From positions 37,353,672-37,417,671 of the forward strand of contig CP137672.1 in assembly GCA_037976565.1 (NCBI GenBank): DNA of 64,000 nucleotides. Direction: 5' to 3'. This stretch comes from Mesocentrotus franciscanus. Its lineage: Eukaryota; Echinodermata; Echinoidea; Camarodonta; Strongylocentrotidae. The notes beneath the pieces were generated by a model. It had not been told where the DNA came from, searched no databases, and saw nothing but the letters and a program-made list of their open reading frames with translations. Positions 22,001 to 35,312 of the stretch are shown here, piece after piece. How positions within the stretch are numbered: position 1 is the first letter of the stretch; each line of letters begins with the position of its first letter. A program made the translations under genes and the position numbers.

Positions 22001-25000
22001 AGGAGAAGACAACCCAACAAAGCCTGATGTAGAGACGAAAGATCAGGATTCAAATGATAAAGGAGAGGGGTCAAAGGGCAAGAAAAAGAACCGTGTTCAT
22101 ATATGTGAAGATGATTCTGTAGGTAGGTTTGACTGCATTGCCGTATGCTGTTTTATGCCTGTTGAGTGCTAGAAGGACGTTAACTTTGCAGTGAATGTGA
22201 TGAGCTAACTCCCTTCTGGCTCTTTACAAAATATATTGTTGACTCTACTAGGTCTAGTCCATCCCTTGTAGATTCTCTCATTTGCATTATAGTGTCTAGT
22301 AGGCAAAACTAAGTTTGAGGGCAAAATAACTGTTATTTGACATGTCAATCAAACTAACACTCTTGAAGTTTATGACTGTCGTATACAGGAAGAGATTAGG
22401 AATTTCTTTGTACAGATGTATCTTCTTTTTATAGGTAGAAACTTCTTGTTTAATGCCTTATATTCTTAATTTGTCTTCCTCTTAACCATTTAAGTTTGAT
22501 GATATAATGTGTGGAGCAAATATGGGATCACCCTTTTAAGAGAAACAACATCCCTACCAATTATAATATTTCACAAGCACAATTATTTCTATCTTTCTCT
22601 GCCCCTTCTCTATCTTTAATTTACTTGCTGTACAGATGGAAAGGACCTTCAAGAGTACTTATCAAGATTATTCCAGTTTGAGAAAATTGCAATCAAGAGA
22701 TTCAAGTGAGTAAAAAATATTTCATTTGTTACTGTTTACATATATATGTTTCTTTGGTTAGAAAGTCAGTCTTTCAAATATGAATTTGTATACAACTGGC
22801 ATTGCATTCTCAACAGTGCATTGTAAAAGTCCTAAGTAAACCTTGCTTCAATAGTATGGACTTGTATGTATAGTATGTATTTAGGATAATATGAGTTATA
22901 ATTAGAACATTACTTGTACACCAACATAGAAAAAGTCCCTTTGCAGTTTTAATAGGCAGGGCAGTGTAGGAAATACACATAATAAGCTTTCATACTTGGT
23001 GTATGTACTTGCAGTATACTGTAATCTACAACTATGAGAGAATTCACGTATAATTCTCAAAGAAATCATTTCAAACCATTTACACTGTCATGTGGAATAC
23101 ATGTACATCAAGTTTTGTGAAGGAAATAACTAGGACGTGTATTTAAAACACATAGCAAGAATTGTTTGTGTCATAAATCAAAATGTTGTATTTTCCTCAT
23201 TAATTTCTTTTCTGCAGCTCATGGGCAGCAAGAAGGAAATATACCAAGGCAGTAAAACACAAAGATAGACCTCAATTTGTAAGTTTGATTTATATCTCTA
23301 CTCTGTTTAAGGTTTCTGATGCCTACCTATATCTCCATCTCCTTCCCTTCTTCCTTGTCTTTAATTTGTAAATTTACTATATTATTTTTAGTTGGTACAG
23401 TCTTGTGTGAGATAAGTTGGTCAGTTTGTGGATGGGGGATGTAAGATTTTGTTTTGTTCATTTACACATTTATCGATGCATTGTTGGCTGTACAATGCAT
23501 ATCTCTTTAACTCTTTCTTGTAACTTGTAGACCAGATTATAATTCATAATTAACTCATAGAGAAGTTTTACTGTATGATTGATCGTTGTTCTCTTTGTCT
23601 TTGATGGCTTAGCCTGGAGGTCCTAAGGTTCTACGATGTCAGATTCCAGGAAATAAAGGAAGAGGTAAGTCCAGTGATGCATCCTTGTAGCTGATAATAG
23701 TGAGAAAGAGAGAGAGAGAGAGCGAAAGGGAGAGAGATAGAGAGAGATAGATAGAGAGAGAGAGAGAGGGGGAGAGAGTGAGAGAGAGAGAGAAAGGGAG
23801 AGAGATGGAGAGAGATAGAGAGAGAGAGAGTGAGAGAGAGAAAGGAAGAGAGATGGAGAGAGAGAGAGATAGGGGAAGGAAGGGAGTGAGTGAACGAAAA
23901 AACAAGCACATGGGGAGGGGGAAGGAGGAGGAGGAGGAGGAAGAAGAGGAAGAAGGGGAGATGGGAGGAAAGAGGGGGAGGAAGAAACAGAGAAAAAGAG
24001 ATAAACAACATCTGTTTCCCTAACAGCCTTATCCTCCATCATTAAAATGGTGAAAGCTGTGAGTTGCTATTGTGGGTCTGGAAAGTCATATTTTATACAT
24101 CACTTAATATTCACTATGTATAATGTTACTATTATAATGACTTCAAATGTGATTGCCTTCATTCTTTATCCTCTATCTGTCTCTCTTTTTTTGTATAGAA
24201 TTTGTAATCAATGCGCAGGACAAGACCCCAGTCTGTATACTACATGAGTATGCACAGAGAGTCATGAGAACACAGCCGCAATATATCTTTGGGGAAAGCA
24301 GTGAGTCTTCTTTTTTTTTCTATCCATTGTTATGAGAGAGTAAAGTAGTAAAGAGCTTCATTGTATATGCCACATTAATTGATGTGTTGATACATAGATT
24401 AATAGATAGATTAAGTGACAATTTATATACAGGTCTTACTTATAGCTTTTTTGCAGAATGTTAGACGAGTATATTATTTATAAAAGGAAATAGGAAGCTA
24501 CTAGGGTAAATCCCTGTTGCAGCACTAATGTCCTTTGGCAAGACATTAATCTACACTTGCCACACTCTACCCAGGTGAGGTAAATGGGTACCTGGCAGGA
24601 ATAAATGCCTTGAAATGCTCAAGCGCTATTATGGCAGACGTGCTAAAGCCAGGGTAATAATAATAGAGCGCTAGGAGTGGCAATATGCAGACATGAGCGC
24701 CATGCAAGATTCCACTATTATTATTATTATTATTATAATTAGGTAATTGTATGTAAATATTTATGGTTACATTTAAGGCCATATAGACTCAAGGGTGAAT
24801 AGATTTACAGCTAGATGATTAGATCAGTTAAAGAATGAGCATTGATTGAAGCTTGGATAGATTATCAAGAAAATAAATGGATGTTTCTTTAGTTATGATT
24901 GAAATTTCTTTGAAATCCATCTATATCAATTGTACCCTATATGTAATTGCTGTAGACTTTTCGGTTCCAATAATGGTTATAAAGCAGACTGAAATTATTT

Positions 25001-25327
25001 GTAAATATAAAAAGTGCTATATGAACTTACATTTTTTTATTTGATATTGATAGACAGTAAAACTTTGACAATTTGACATTACTTGTCGATATAATACACA
25101 CGCATACATTTGTTGTCATCAAAATGCATTAACAGTGAGAAAAGAGTTTTTACTAAAGTGATTTTAACAACTGCATTCCCGTTATTTACCCTTTGCTGTT
25201 GTCCCTGTTTAGGAAATGCAAGTGCTCCATTTGAAGCTTTAGTAGAGATCAAGGGTATGAAGTATGGTCGAGGTGAAGCTACTAGTAAGAGATTAGCCAA
25301 AGCTGAAGCAGGTCAGTAACATGTATA

Positions 25328-25369
<42 letters not shown>

Positions 25370-28300
25370 TTTCCTCTATCTATCTCTTTCTTCCTCTCTC
25401 TCTCTCTCTCTTCTCTCCTCTCTCTCTGTCTGTCTCTCTGTCTCTCTCTATCTCTCTCAGAGTCATCTTTAGTTCTTTCTCTTTCATTTCTCTATCTTGA
25501 GCCTTCTTCTTTAGTATGTCGTACGATCTGTGACCTATAAAGTCTGACACCATCCCAATTCTTGGTCTATCTCTTCCCCATTTACCATCCATCTTCGTCT
25601 CCAGGATGTCTCTGAGCATGTGATTTCCCTTTAAGATGTGTCCCATCCATGTATACTAGAATTATTTTTTTTTTAGAACACGTGACTAATCTTTTGTATT
25701 TGCTTCTGTGTTTATCCTTATATGCCAATATGTAGATTTAAACAAAAAAGAGATGCTTTTTGTAAGGGAATTTCAATGTGTCAGAACGTTATGACATATC
25801 TCGTCTGAACACTGGATTTTATATGGAGAGCAAGACCGTTGTTTCCATATCATTTCTATACTGTATAACTGATAGCTTTTGTATTCTTTGTTCTTTCTTA
25901 TTTTAGCAAAGAAAACTTTAGATATCCTAGTACCAGAACTCATCTCAGACTTTAAATCAAAAGCGCCGTCCGATACAGAGGTAATTTTAAATATGACGTT
26001 ATTGGTTTATATGATTTTATGATTTAAGCATTTATGCATGCCATCACTGTAGCCATTGTAGCTGATATCAATTTCTATTTGATTTCTAGTAAACTGTTTA
26101 TGTGTGGGACATGTTTAGTATTCATCTTGTACTTGCCTTGTGCCAAGTTTAACTAGGAGTAAGCATTACTCTTAAGTTTTGTTCATTTGATGATTATGTT
26201 ATTTATAAACAGTATAAGCCTTTCATTTCTCACCTGTTCTGAGTTTTCCTAGTTACTTAATTCAACAATAAACCCAAATTGTGTCATAGTCTATGTGGAA
26301 ACAGAGTAAGGGAAACCAGTCAATGATGATTGTTGTTCTTTGCGTCCACAGTACTTTGACCATGTAGCCATTGATGACATCAGAATCTATGATCTATGCA
26401 TGAAGGCAGGACAACTCACCCCATGGCAGGTCCTTCAAGAATATATACAAAGGTTTGACTCTGAACTTGCTATCAAATATCAATGTCACAGTTTATAAAT
26501 TTGCAATAAGATTCTATTGGATAAACATAACATTGCAAATATATATCCTTATGTTTTTGCTCTTGGTTTTAATTATGCTCATGAGTTCTAGTAGGTAAAA
26601 CAAAAAAAAGGCTTGAACTTGATTTGAAGTATTCTCAGAGTTTAGAATGGCATCATCATCATTTGCTTAGGACAGAATCATGGGAAATTCTACATAGGCT
26701 TCATTAAATTGTTTAGCCTTCACTTATATTATGCTCTCACTAATTGAAATTACCATTGAGGGGAAGTGATACACTTGTTTCATGTTAGGGGAAAACTTGG
26801 ATACAATTTTTGCACTTGGAAGGCTAAAGCATATGAAGAATGTTGGTAACAGAGTTCCTCACTGATTTTTACTTGGAGAGTAGAATTTCTTAGTAAAATC
26901 AGAAGAAATTTGACATTTCTGTCTCAATTTTCTAATGTGTAGGAGTCATGGTATGGCAGACACAAAGTTCAGCATGAACATTAAACTAAAGAACCATCAA
27001 CGAAGCGAGTACACCTTGACTCTAGGTCCTCACACAGTAACGGTGAGTTTATGAGTTTATTACCTTATTTATGTTACATTTTGTATGAGGGGACATTGTG
27101 GAAGATGGCTACAACTGCTGGAAATGTTTAACTCAGTAAAAAATATCAGGTCTAAAAATACAATAATTTCATGGAAAACCCTATAAGAAATATTGCTTGC
27201 TGTCAAAATGAAATTCTGAATAATCTTTGCATATTACTACCGTAAACAAGAAATATATCGGTGATGGATAAAACCCCCAAATTGTCACTAATCATGTTAT
27301 TTCTAAAAAATGCAGACATTCCATTCCAAGGATTTCATGGGGCTGTATTCCATTTCCAACTATTCCATGTGTATACAAATAGATAAAAGGAAATCTATTT
27401 TCTACCTTTGTCTTTTACAAAGTTTTTTAACCTCCTGTAATGTTTGTGAGAACTTATGATTTATTTTGCACCTCTCTCTCTCTCCCCCCCCCTTCTCTTT
27501 TCATTTCTCACATTTTTTGCACTGTAGGGCATGTGCAAGAACAAAGCTAATGGGAAACAGCAAGGAGCTCAGAAGCTTTTAAAAGTAAGTTAATACATCA
27601 ATTCAAATGGTCTTTATCCTCTGAAATAGTATTTAGTAGTTCATGTATACTATGATGGGCATGATGTAAGTCTAAAATGAAATTACCGTTGTGGTTATGA
27701 GGCCACTCTTGCATGATACAAGGAGGAAAAGAAATGGTATCAACTGTCTTATTGCATGACCTGCGAGGAAAAATAAAAATTAAAAAAATGTTGGAACTGT
27801 TAAGTTTGTTGTATGAGAAAACTGCCTCTTTATTATGCCCTTTTTAAAAATTGATATTAATTTAATGATTGACATAGGAGTAGAAAAAACTTACATTAAC
27901 TGTGTAGCGTAAAATATGTTGTGTATTTACAGTTAGCTAGCCCCTTCCCCAAGAATGTTGAATGAGACATTAAACCTATGAGAGGCAATGTATCCTAATG
28001 TAACAGGCATTTTCTGTTGGTTCTATCAATAGTGATTGCGGGCTTGTTTTTCATTTGGTCAGAGAGATCTGTGCTTGCAAAACCATCTAAAATACTTTGT
28101 TTTCATGTTTTCATCTAACTCTTGTCAATTTTAGCAACTCCATCCAGAGCTGAGGAGCTGGGGAGCCATTATCAAGATGTATGGCAAGGGATCTAGTGAA
28201 ATCAACAGAGAGAAGAAGGTAAGAATGATTGGTGGGGGATGATATATCTGTTTAATATCTTTGGAAACAGACATTGACAAAAAACAAAACAAATTATTAC

Positions 28301-29204
28301 CCCCCCCCCCCAAGGAATTGTTACTTTAGAAAGAGTATCAGATCTTATCAGAGTTTATTACAGGGGCTCTCATACTTTTCCTTGACGGTCGAGATGTGGT
28401 TTCCATGAAAGCTCAAAGGTCTGAAACATTGGGTGCCATTCGCGCCAAAATTGTTATGGTCATTCGTATACGTCAAAGGAAGTAGAACAATGCACTATTG
28501 ATTGCTGGAAAGCCGGACATGACTCTAACATTACTCAATTTTGTTTCAGACTCGGACAAACTACTCCTAAAATGTACAGTATTGACACTTTTATACTGTA
28601 GAAAATGTGGCTTGTTTTTGGTCTATATATGATCTAAGGCCAAGGGGAGTTGTTACAATTAAAAAAAAAGCAGAGCCTCCCTGGTGGTATGGATTGCCAT
28701 GCCCTGCGGTCCGGACTTTGAGAAGCCCTGGCTTAATAGCATTTTATTTTATGGGTCATACTGGTTATTTTCTGAACAATCCATAATAACTTTGCTGCTT
28801 GATCTTTGCAAAATTCAAACTCAGATTTTTGAGATACATGATTTTCTCAAAAATCAAAGCGAACTTTGATAAAATGTAAACATATTTTGCACAATGTCAT
28901 TTTCATGGTTATAGTTCACAAAATATATAATCATGTTTGATTCCATTCCCTTTCATTCTTGAACCCCCTTTGACCTTTGACCTTTAATCTCTTGTTGTAG
29001 GAAGCTGAACAGAGCGTGACAGAGCTGACTCACGACACACCCCGCGCCCGACCAAACCGGAAGATCCTCAACAAACTCCGCTTTGAGATGACAAAGACGT
29101 ACGGAGAGAAGAGTTTGTTGGATGCTGAGGTAGAGAGACAGAAGAAACAAGGAGAAGATGGAGAGCAAGACATGGAAGAAGATTGTCAAAAGGAGCCTTC
29201 GTAG
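19003..29204 (+). CDS. DGCR8: DGCR8/Pasha, Microprocessor RNA-binding subunit, complete (15 coding exons)
   Basis: DGCR8 is the nuclear partner of Drosha; the complex binds and crops primary microRNA hairpins. Exons are 19003-19876, 20401-20543, 21303-21423, 21955-22122, 22636-22705, 23218-23278, 23613-23664, 24199-24300, 25213-25311, 25907-25980, 26352-26452, 26943-27042, 27528-27584, 28135-28218 and 29001-29204. Splice sites are canonical and phases join to 770 codons, close to the 773 residues of human. Residues 1-290 are acidic and weakly conserved apart from [10 protein letters not shown] and KTVLKS. The WW-type motif is near 300-332 ([23 protein letters not shown]). The heme-ligand Cys lies in AAIPCMHY (C350, matching human C352). 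The first dsRBD is at about 497-572 ([20 protein letters not shown]). The second is at about 605-680 ([24 protein letters not shown]). A basic helical tail follows ([19 protein letters not shown]), corresponding to the Drosha-binding end. Confidence 0.96.
20686..20742. repeat. Short foldback hairpin repeat in DGCR8 intron 2
   Basis: GAGCCAGAAGGGCGTT and AACGCCATTCTGGCTC form a 16-base inverted pair (one mismatch) around a 25-base loop. A related hairpin occurs at 22164-22222 in another DGCR8 intron, so this is a repeat family and not unique. Confidence 0.7.
22164..22222. repeat. Second copy of the short foldback hairpin repeat
   Basis: AGAAGGACGTTAAC on the left pairs imperfectly with GCTAACTCCCTTCTGGCTC on the right. 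The outer words match the hairpin at 20686-20742. It lies in the DGCR8 intron after the exon ending at 22122. Confidence 0.6.
23698..24005. repeat. Long purine (GA/GGA)n microsatellite in DGCR8 intron
   Basis: About 300 bases of GAGA, GAGAGATAGA and finally GGAGGAGGA repeats directly follow the exon ending at 23664. Open frames on both strands here are artefacts. Confidence 0.9.
24505..24760 (-). repeat. SINE-like dispersed repeat with (ATT)n tail, DGCR8 intron
   Basis: Read on the minus strand, the words GGTACCCATTTACCTCACCTGG, TGTAGATTAATGTCTTGCCAAAG and GACATTAGTGCTG match the plus-strand repeat at 31605-31760. A (TTA)n run follows at 24717-24738. The family looks tRNA-derived, because other copies carry GGTTCGAACC, a B-box-like word. 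Confidence 0.6.
25328..25460. repeat. (CT)n microsatellite in DGCR8 intron
   Basis: A CTCT/CTGT-rich run follows shortly after the exon ending at 25311. Confidence 0.9.
28361..28730. mobile_element. hAT-type MITE in the last DGCR8 intron (370 bp)
   Basis: The ends are CAGGGGCTCTCATACTTTT and the complement of CAGGGCTTCTCAAAGTCCGG. This CAGGG..TCTCAAA pattern is typical of hAT elements. Flanking octamers GTTTATTA (28353-28360) and GCTTAATA (28731-28738) agree at 6 of 8 positions, as expected of an aged 8-bp target duplication. There is no transposase. Confidence 0.7.
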
Positions 29205-32200
29205 TCATTGCTGATGATGTTGGTGTTACTGTTTGGATATGTAAGAGCCTGTTGAGGTCAGGATCAGCTCAGTGGATATCATGGGATAAGTAATAGTATC
29301 CTTTATAAGGGGATAGGATTGGTTTAATAATTGTATGTGAAATGGAAGGAATTCTGTAAGTCTTCTGTGTGTGGTTCATAGCCTTGATCACACCTTACAA
29401 GGTAATTTGCCACCACCCTCCCCTCAAATCTCCTGTGGCACGATGAAATGGCATGAGTGCAGTGTGCTTATTACATTTCTGTATCTTTTAACATACAGAT
29501 GAGTATGTACCCAGCAGCCTTTATTGCACTCAGCCAATTTTTTTTCCGTCCGTACTTGCCAATAAAATGTTGTTTATTTTGCCGCCGTGGTATTTTTTTA
29601 TAGTTGATTTACCATGTTATGTACGAAGAAGAAGGTTTAATAGTGATGAAGGAAATGATTTTTGTAAAAATTATTCTCATGTTGAAGCATTAGTAGAAAT
29701 GTGGTATCAGAAATGGAAAAGGTGGCATAACTGTGTAAAAGTGAGGTACAATATAGAAGTTGTATTTCTTCTTTCTTTTTTTTGAGGGGGATAAATTAAT
29801 ATAGAGGGGTAGGGTGATGATACAATGAACTATATAAGATTATAAGAAGGATTTGAGAAATTGCGAATAGAAGAAGGTCAACATTTTACAGCTCATTTCA
29901 AAATAGTAGAAGGGGATGTTGTTTGTAGGGATAGTACACTGAATTACCAGCTGAAGGTGAAAATAACAAATGATTTATTGCCGGTTGATAAATGTAGAGA
30001 TAGTGTTGCAATATTTGACTCATTGAGGCGTTCAATCATAACAATGGGATTGTTTTAAATACATCTGCAATGTCATTTGCTTGCCTACATTTATGTTTTA
30101 TTTAGTTTGATCAAATCAGAAATTTGTTGAAGACCCATGGATTTTCTTTTCTTTTCTCACTGCCTATTTTGATATCTGATATTGTTATCTTTGAGTTGCA
30201 CCAAGTACAAAGCATGGGCCTGTGCTAATATAACATCATCTACTGTTATTCATTTGAAAATCTCATGAATCATCATTGCAAGGTGTCAAACACAAGTTAT
30301 TCATCCACAACGATGAAAAGATTCATCGATCCTGAATAAGATATTGTTTTGGTTTAAAAGATATTTTATATGGATGCAATGCCTTATTTTTCTCTAACTA
30401 GTTAGTAAATCACAAATTTGCCCAAAATGTGCTAGTGTTTTTTTAAAAGGTTTTTCAAGGTATTTTCAAAGATGAATCATGATTGGACCATTTCTACTGT
30501 AATTAGGGCTAACTGTAACGAGGACATACTAGTAAAGGTGCCGAAATCAATTATTTAGGAAGGAGGAAAAGAGAATGAGCTGGAAAGATATTAGTACATG
30601 GTTTAGGTCTCATGGTGCTTTAATGAATTTACATGTCATTCAATTGTATATATGGTATTCATTCTTAATAAGACAAGAATGTACTTTGCAATGGTGAAAA
30701 CTGCTTATTACATGTTGAGAATATGCTCTGTTAAAAATTCAGTGGTTATTTTAATCTCATTCTAATTTCATTTCTCAACATCCATGAATTGAAGAAGTGT
30801 CTGCTGATTTTTAATGACAAATTTGTTGATATTATCCTATCCGACGATGTCATAATGAAAAAAACTCTTGTCTTGGAATTATATTCGCTCCTAATAATGT
30901 GTACAAGTGGAACATTACTGTATTGCTATATGTTTTGTGCAAATATATCATTTAGTACTACAGCATGTTATGTGAAAGTATTTTATTATGTAATTTGTTT
31001 TGCTGCCTCATGTGTGAAATCAAATTCTTCTCCTGCATGGTCATCAGGAGAAGATTAAATGAATTACAGTCATTTTCAGATTATTTCAATTAGAAAATAA
31101 TGTAATTCCTGATGGCATTTAAGGGACAGCGACACTGGCATTGTAACTTTTGAGCAGTATTATCCCTCACTTCAATGTGATGTATGAGGACCATGATTGA
31201 GTGCCTTTTTAAGTAGTATTCACGTGCAAAAAAGTGATCCTATAGCCTTCAGTATGTGAATATACATTGTGTATTGTACTGAATGAAGATATTTGAAGGC
31301 TTAAGAAACATTCACTGTTTTAATATTTCTATGTGGAGTGGAATACCAATATGTCTTGCTTGAAGGGTGTTCCTGCTCACTACTCTGAAGAATTGTGTTT
31401 CAAGAGATTCTTTCCTTTTAACTTTTTTCTTCTTCATCGAATGGTTATATTATTATTCAGTAATAATAATACTAATATTAATGATAATAATGATACTTAC
31501 ATTGATGTAGTACTTACTACCATTTTTCTAATTGCTGTATTATCATTACCACAGCTTTAGCCAAGCGAACCTGATAAGCCACTCTGACATGCAAGGAATT
31601 CTTTCCTACAGGGTACCCAATTACATCACCTGGATGGAGAGTGGTAAATGTAGATTAACGTCTTACCAAAGAATGTTAGTGCTGAGACAGGGGTTTGAAC
31701 CATGCACCTTATGATTCTTAGTCCAGTCCAGAGACATATCACGAGACCGCAATACCTGTGGAATAATAGTTGTTTGGATTAACATATTCAATATTCATGC
31801 TTGGTTCAAGGGTTCCAAAGTTGAATAGTTTAACCTTCATGCGATAAATGAAACCATTAAAATCTAAAGATTTGTGAGCAACTTAGCATGGGTTTTCGTC
31901 CTTCTCACAAGGGAAGATTACCATTTATTCAGTCAGGTTTGTGGGTTGGGATGTGGCTATAGAGGCCAAGCTGAGCCCAGAGTCTTCTTGGGTAGTGAGG
32001 GCAAGACCACAGTGCCAAAGGGCCTTATGTTGGAAACATGTTAGCAAGTTAACATACCTCAATATAGCGATCTATAATAAAATGCAAAGTACTGATTGGT
32101 TTGAGTTCTAAAAATAGAAATACTGAAGTTTAGGACTTTTATAAGCTGTCTGCAGTGTCCATTATCTGTTCCTGCCTTGTTGTAATGTTTAGCATTACCC

Positions 32201-35200
32201 TGTAATATTCTTTTAGGTATTGCATTGACTTCTAAAAGGAATGTCTTAGTGGATGTGTTAAAGCAGAATTCCTTCCCCAATATTATTTAGTTGGTTTTCA
32301 TAGAAGTAGAACCATGAGATAAACAGATAAGTTACAAAATGTCAAATTGGTAATTCTGTGATTTCTCTCACAAGCTGCTCTCAATTTGTTTACTTCTTTC
32401 TTTTTTTTTGGGGGGGGGGGGGTGGTCAATAATAGAATAGATCTGTTTCATAGAAAAGGCAGGGAGAAACATTACCAGGGCACATAAATTATAAGACAAT
32501 TTTGTTCAATTTATTTTTAGAAAAATGGAAAAGAAACAAAAGAGGAAGCTATACTTTTATGGAAACTTAATTATCATTTAATGTATTTCCTCAAACTTTC
32601 ACTGATTTTTTTTTTTAAATAAATGAAATCCAACCAAATTACAAGGTGTCCTTCCCCTCAAGTGCAAGATATTTGTTTTAAGTAATGTAATTTATTTCTC
32701 ACCATTGTTTCATGTTCAACGTAAATATGCAAAGAATTATAAAAGCGTGCAATTATGGTACATTTGCAATAAAATGTGTTGTCTTTGATTAGTATGATAA
32801 AAGAATTCAGAACTCTAAAATGCAGTTCAGCATTAAAATGATTTAATATGCAAATGTTGAGTTACAATCAGTATGCAAGTTAAGACAATTTCTTCATTGC
32901 TTCTTTATTACATTGTAATTAATAGTTTTTTAATCAGTTCAGTGAATTAATCAAGGTACAAGTCCCTGATGGTGAATAAGACAAGTATAACATTTGAGAT
33001 GTTGATTAATGTGTAAAAGAAAGGTTTTTGTCAAGGCGTATGTAGGTATTCCTTTCCAGTTATGATTTACAAGATGATAACTGTTCATAAATAATTGAAC
33101 CAGTGTGAAAGATACTTTTTTTAATTCAAAAGAAAAGTAAAGAGATTTAGTAGTTTGGTTAAAACTGTTCATTGCCTGGCAAACACAAGCTTGAGTGTAT
33201 AATGATTTTAAAAAAAAATCATTTACTTGCCTATGAGGCGGTGGAAATGAAGAGTGTTTATTATGTCTGAATCATAAAGGAAAATAATAGCAACATCATT
33301 GGTTTTCCTGCATTCTTCTTTTAAGATAGGCAATACCCTTTTAATATTTCTCATAGCTTACTCTCATCTGTTAAAAACAAAAATCGGCTAGGACAGTTAC
33401 TGTGGAGAAATATGTAAAACCATAATCTAATAGATGTTCTGTTTTTTAGATTTAAGGTTTGAGAGGCTTTTGATTGTTGTCTGTGCATATATAATGTTTT
33501 CTTCCTATGCTGAAGTGTACAAGCCAAATGATTAGATAGAATTGTGTAGTGTGTCTGCTTAAGATGATTAGCAATGCTGATGTATATGTTACCATGCCAA
33601 GTATGTATTCCAATGATGTGAGTCTATATGTCACCGCATTCTTATTTTTGCAATGAAATATATTGTATCCAAAACAAAAAGTGCTTAAACGTCGTTTACC
33701 TGTGTTTTATTTCTTTTTTGATTATACTGAATAAGTAACAAACTTCATTTGTTTTTGTTTTTGTGGTTTGTTTTATTTAGATTCATATTTACACTGTACT
33801 TTTCACTAGTCAGAAGTTCATTTTATTTCACATCAATATGTTGTATTATATGCATAATAATCCTACTAAGAAGTTAGAAAATACATTGCTGGGAGTTCAA
33901 ATTGTTATAACAAATAACCACCCCTTCCCACTTATTACAAAGTCAAGTTTCACCCAGACAACCTACATTCTATCTGTATTAAATTGAATTGAATGTATTT
34001 TTACAATTTATCTCAATTAAAAAAAACGTGTATATTACAAAATGTATGTAAAAACAATTACATAGTACAAGCAAATATACAAAGAAGAAAGATTAATGTA
34101 AACGTGGTGGGATCATAATATAATGCTTGGTACAACTGTAAATGTGGTCACATTATCATGAAAACAAAACAAACATAAGTACAGACAAAAATACAATAGT
34201 GAAAACAAATTAGGACATAGAATTGTAAATTGACCATATTCAAACATTTTATAACATATAATTTTTTCAAATATCTAAGACATTTAGCAATAAAAATTTG
34301 TAATACATGTACATTTAAAAGAGTTCAAAGAATGAGTGTTTTGGATGTGTTTTGGTATATTTTTCAATAAAAGGGGTCCCTTGCATGTTTGATAAACACT
34401 ATTGATCTCGAAAATGAGGTTCAACCTTAATCAACCCGATAGTCAAATCTACATCTAGTTTTATAATCGCAAAATTGCTTTGTTTAACGAAATTGAGTTC
34501 AATATTTCGGGTAAGAGTTTCTTATTATACAAAAAACATAAGAATACCTAAATTGTACCTAAATGTTGGTTAATACTGTACCTTAAAAATTTAAAAGTTT
34601 TCACAGTTTTTTCTGAGATTGTAGTATAGTTTAGTGACATTATACTAGTTTCACTCACTTTTTATACATCATTCACTGTTTTTTACAGAGATGAATATAT
34701 AAACGTCAAATAAAACAACAGAGCGGTGGTCGTATTTGTATTATACCTATAGTACTTTGTAGTTTTAACAGACTTTGCAGGCCTTAGAATTGTGAGATCA
34801 TAATAAAACATGTTGGGTTTTATAACTTTCCTTTCCAAATAAGAATGTAGTTTCGACTCACAAAATTTCAGCTAAATCTAGAACTTTCAAAACAGATTTG
34901 TAGCACCTGAAAAAGATCACTATGAAAAGATATGTTGAAACTAGATAATCTTAATTCTTTTACTCGTGCGTGATTAATATAAGATACATTGAGTCCATTT
35001 ACCTTTTCTACGATATTTTGAAATATGATTTCTGAATCATCAGAATGGATTTTGAAAACGAAATCTCCACAATTGGTTTTTACATATTTGTCCTTTTGCC
35101 TCAGAAATGTTTCTTGTCACAATGGTGACAATGTTTTGGGATGCATACGAAATACACTCATTATAGACTTAAAGGTTTTGACACGTGTGTATCATAATTT

Positions 35201-35312
35201 CTGGATGTATAGTACCACTCGTTCTGAGAATGATGGAATATACTGAAGTCTGAACTTAGATCATGATTTCTGTTGCACCCTTGTCGGGTAACCTAAAATA
35301 TGAAGATCCCAA
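29205..35312. other. AT-rich stretch downstream of DGCR8: candidate 3' UTR and intergenic DNA
   Basis: I see no convincing coding exon in these 6 kb. A polyadenylation-type AATAAA at 29561 lies 357 bases after the DGCR8 stop and is the simplest transcript end. Another at 32768 would make a very long UTR. A SINE-like repeat is at 31600-31760 and ATA-rich microsatellites are near 31455-31500. The short open frames are AT-rich and resemble no family I know. Confidence 0.5.
31600..31760 (+). repeat. SINE-like dispersed repeat
   Basis: CTACAGGGTACCCAATTACATC, GTAGATTAACGTCTTACCAAAG and GGGGTTTGAACCATGCACC follow in the order expected of a tRNA-like family. The inverted copy at 24505-24660 shares the first two blocks. 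The last block resembles a degraded RNA polymerase III B box. Confidence 0.55.

Noticed and set aside
23623..24042. Long Ser/Leu-rich minus-strand frames in the DGCR8 intron
   Set aside because: They are translations of a (GA)n microsatellite; the plus strand here is intronic.
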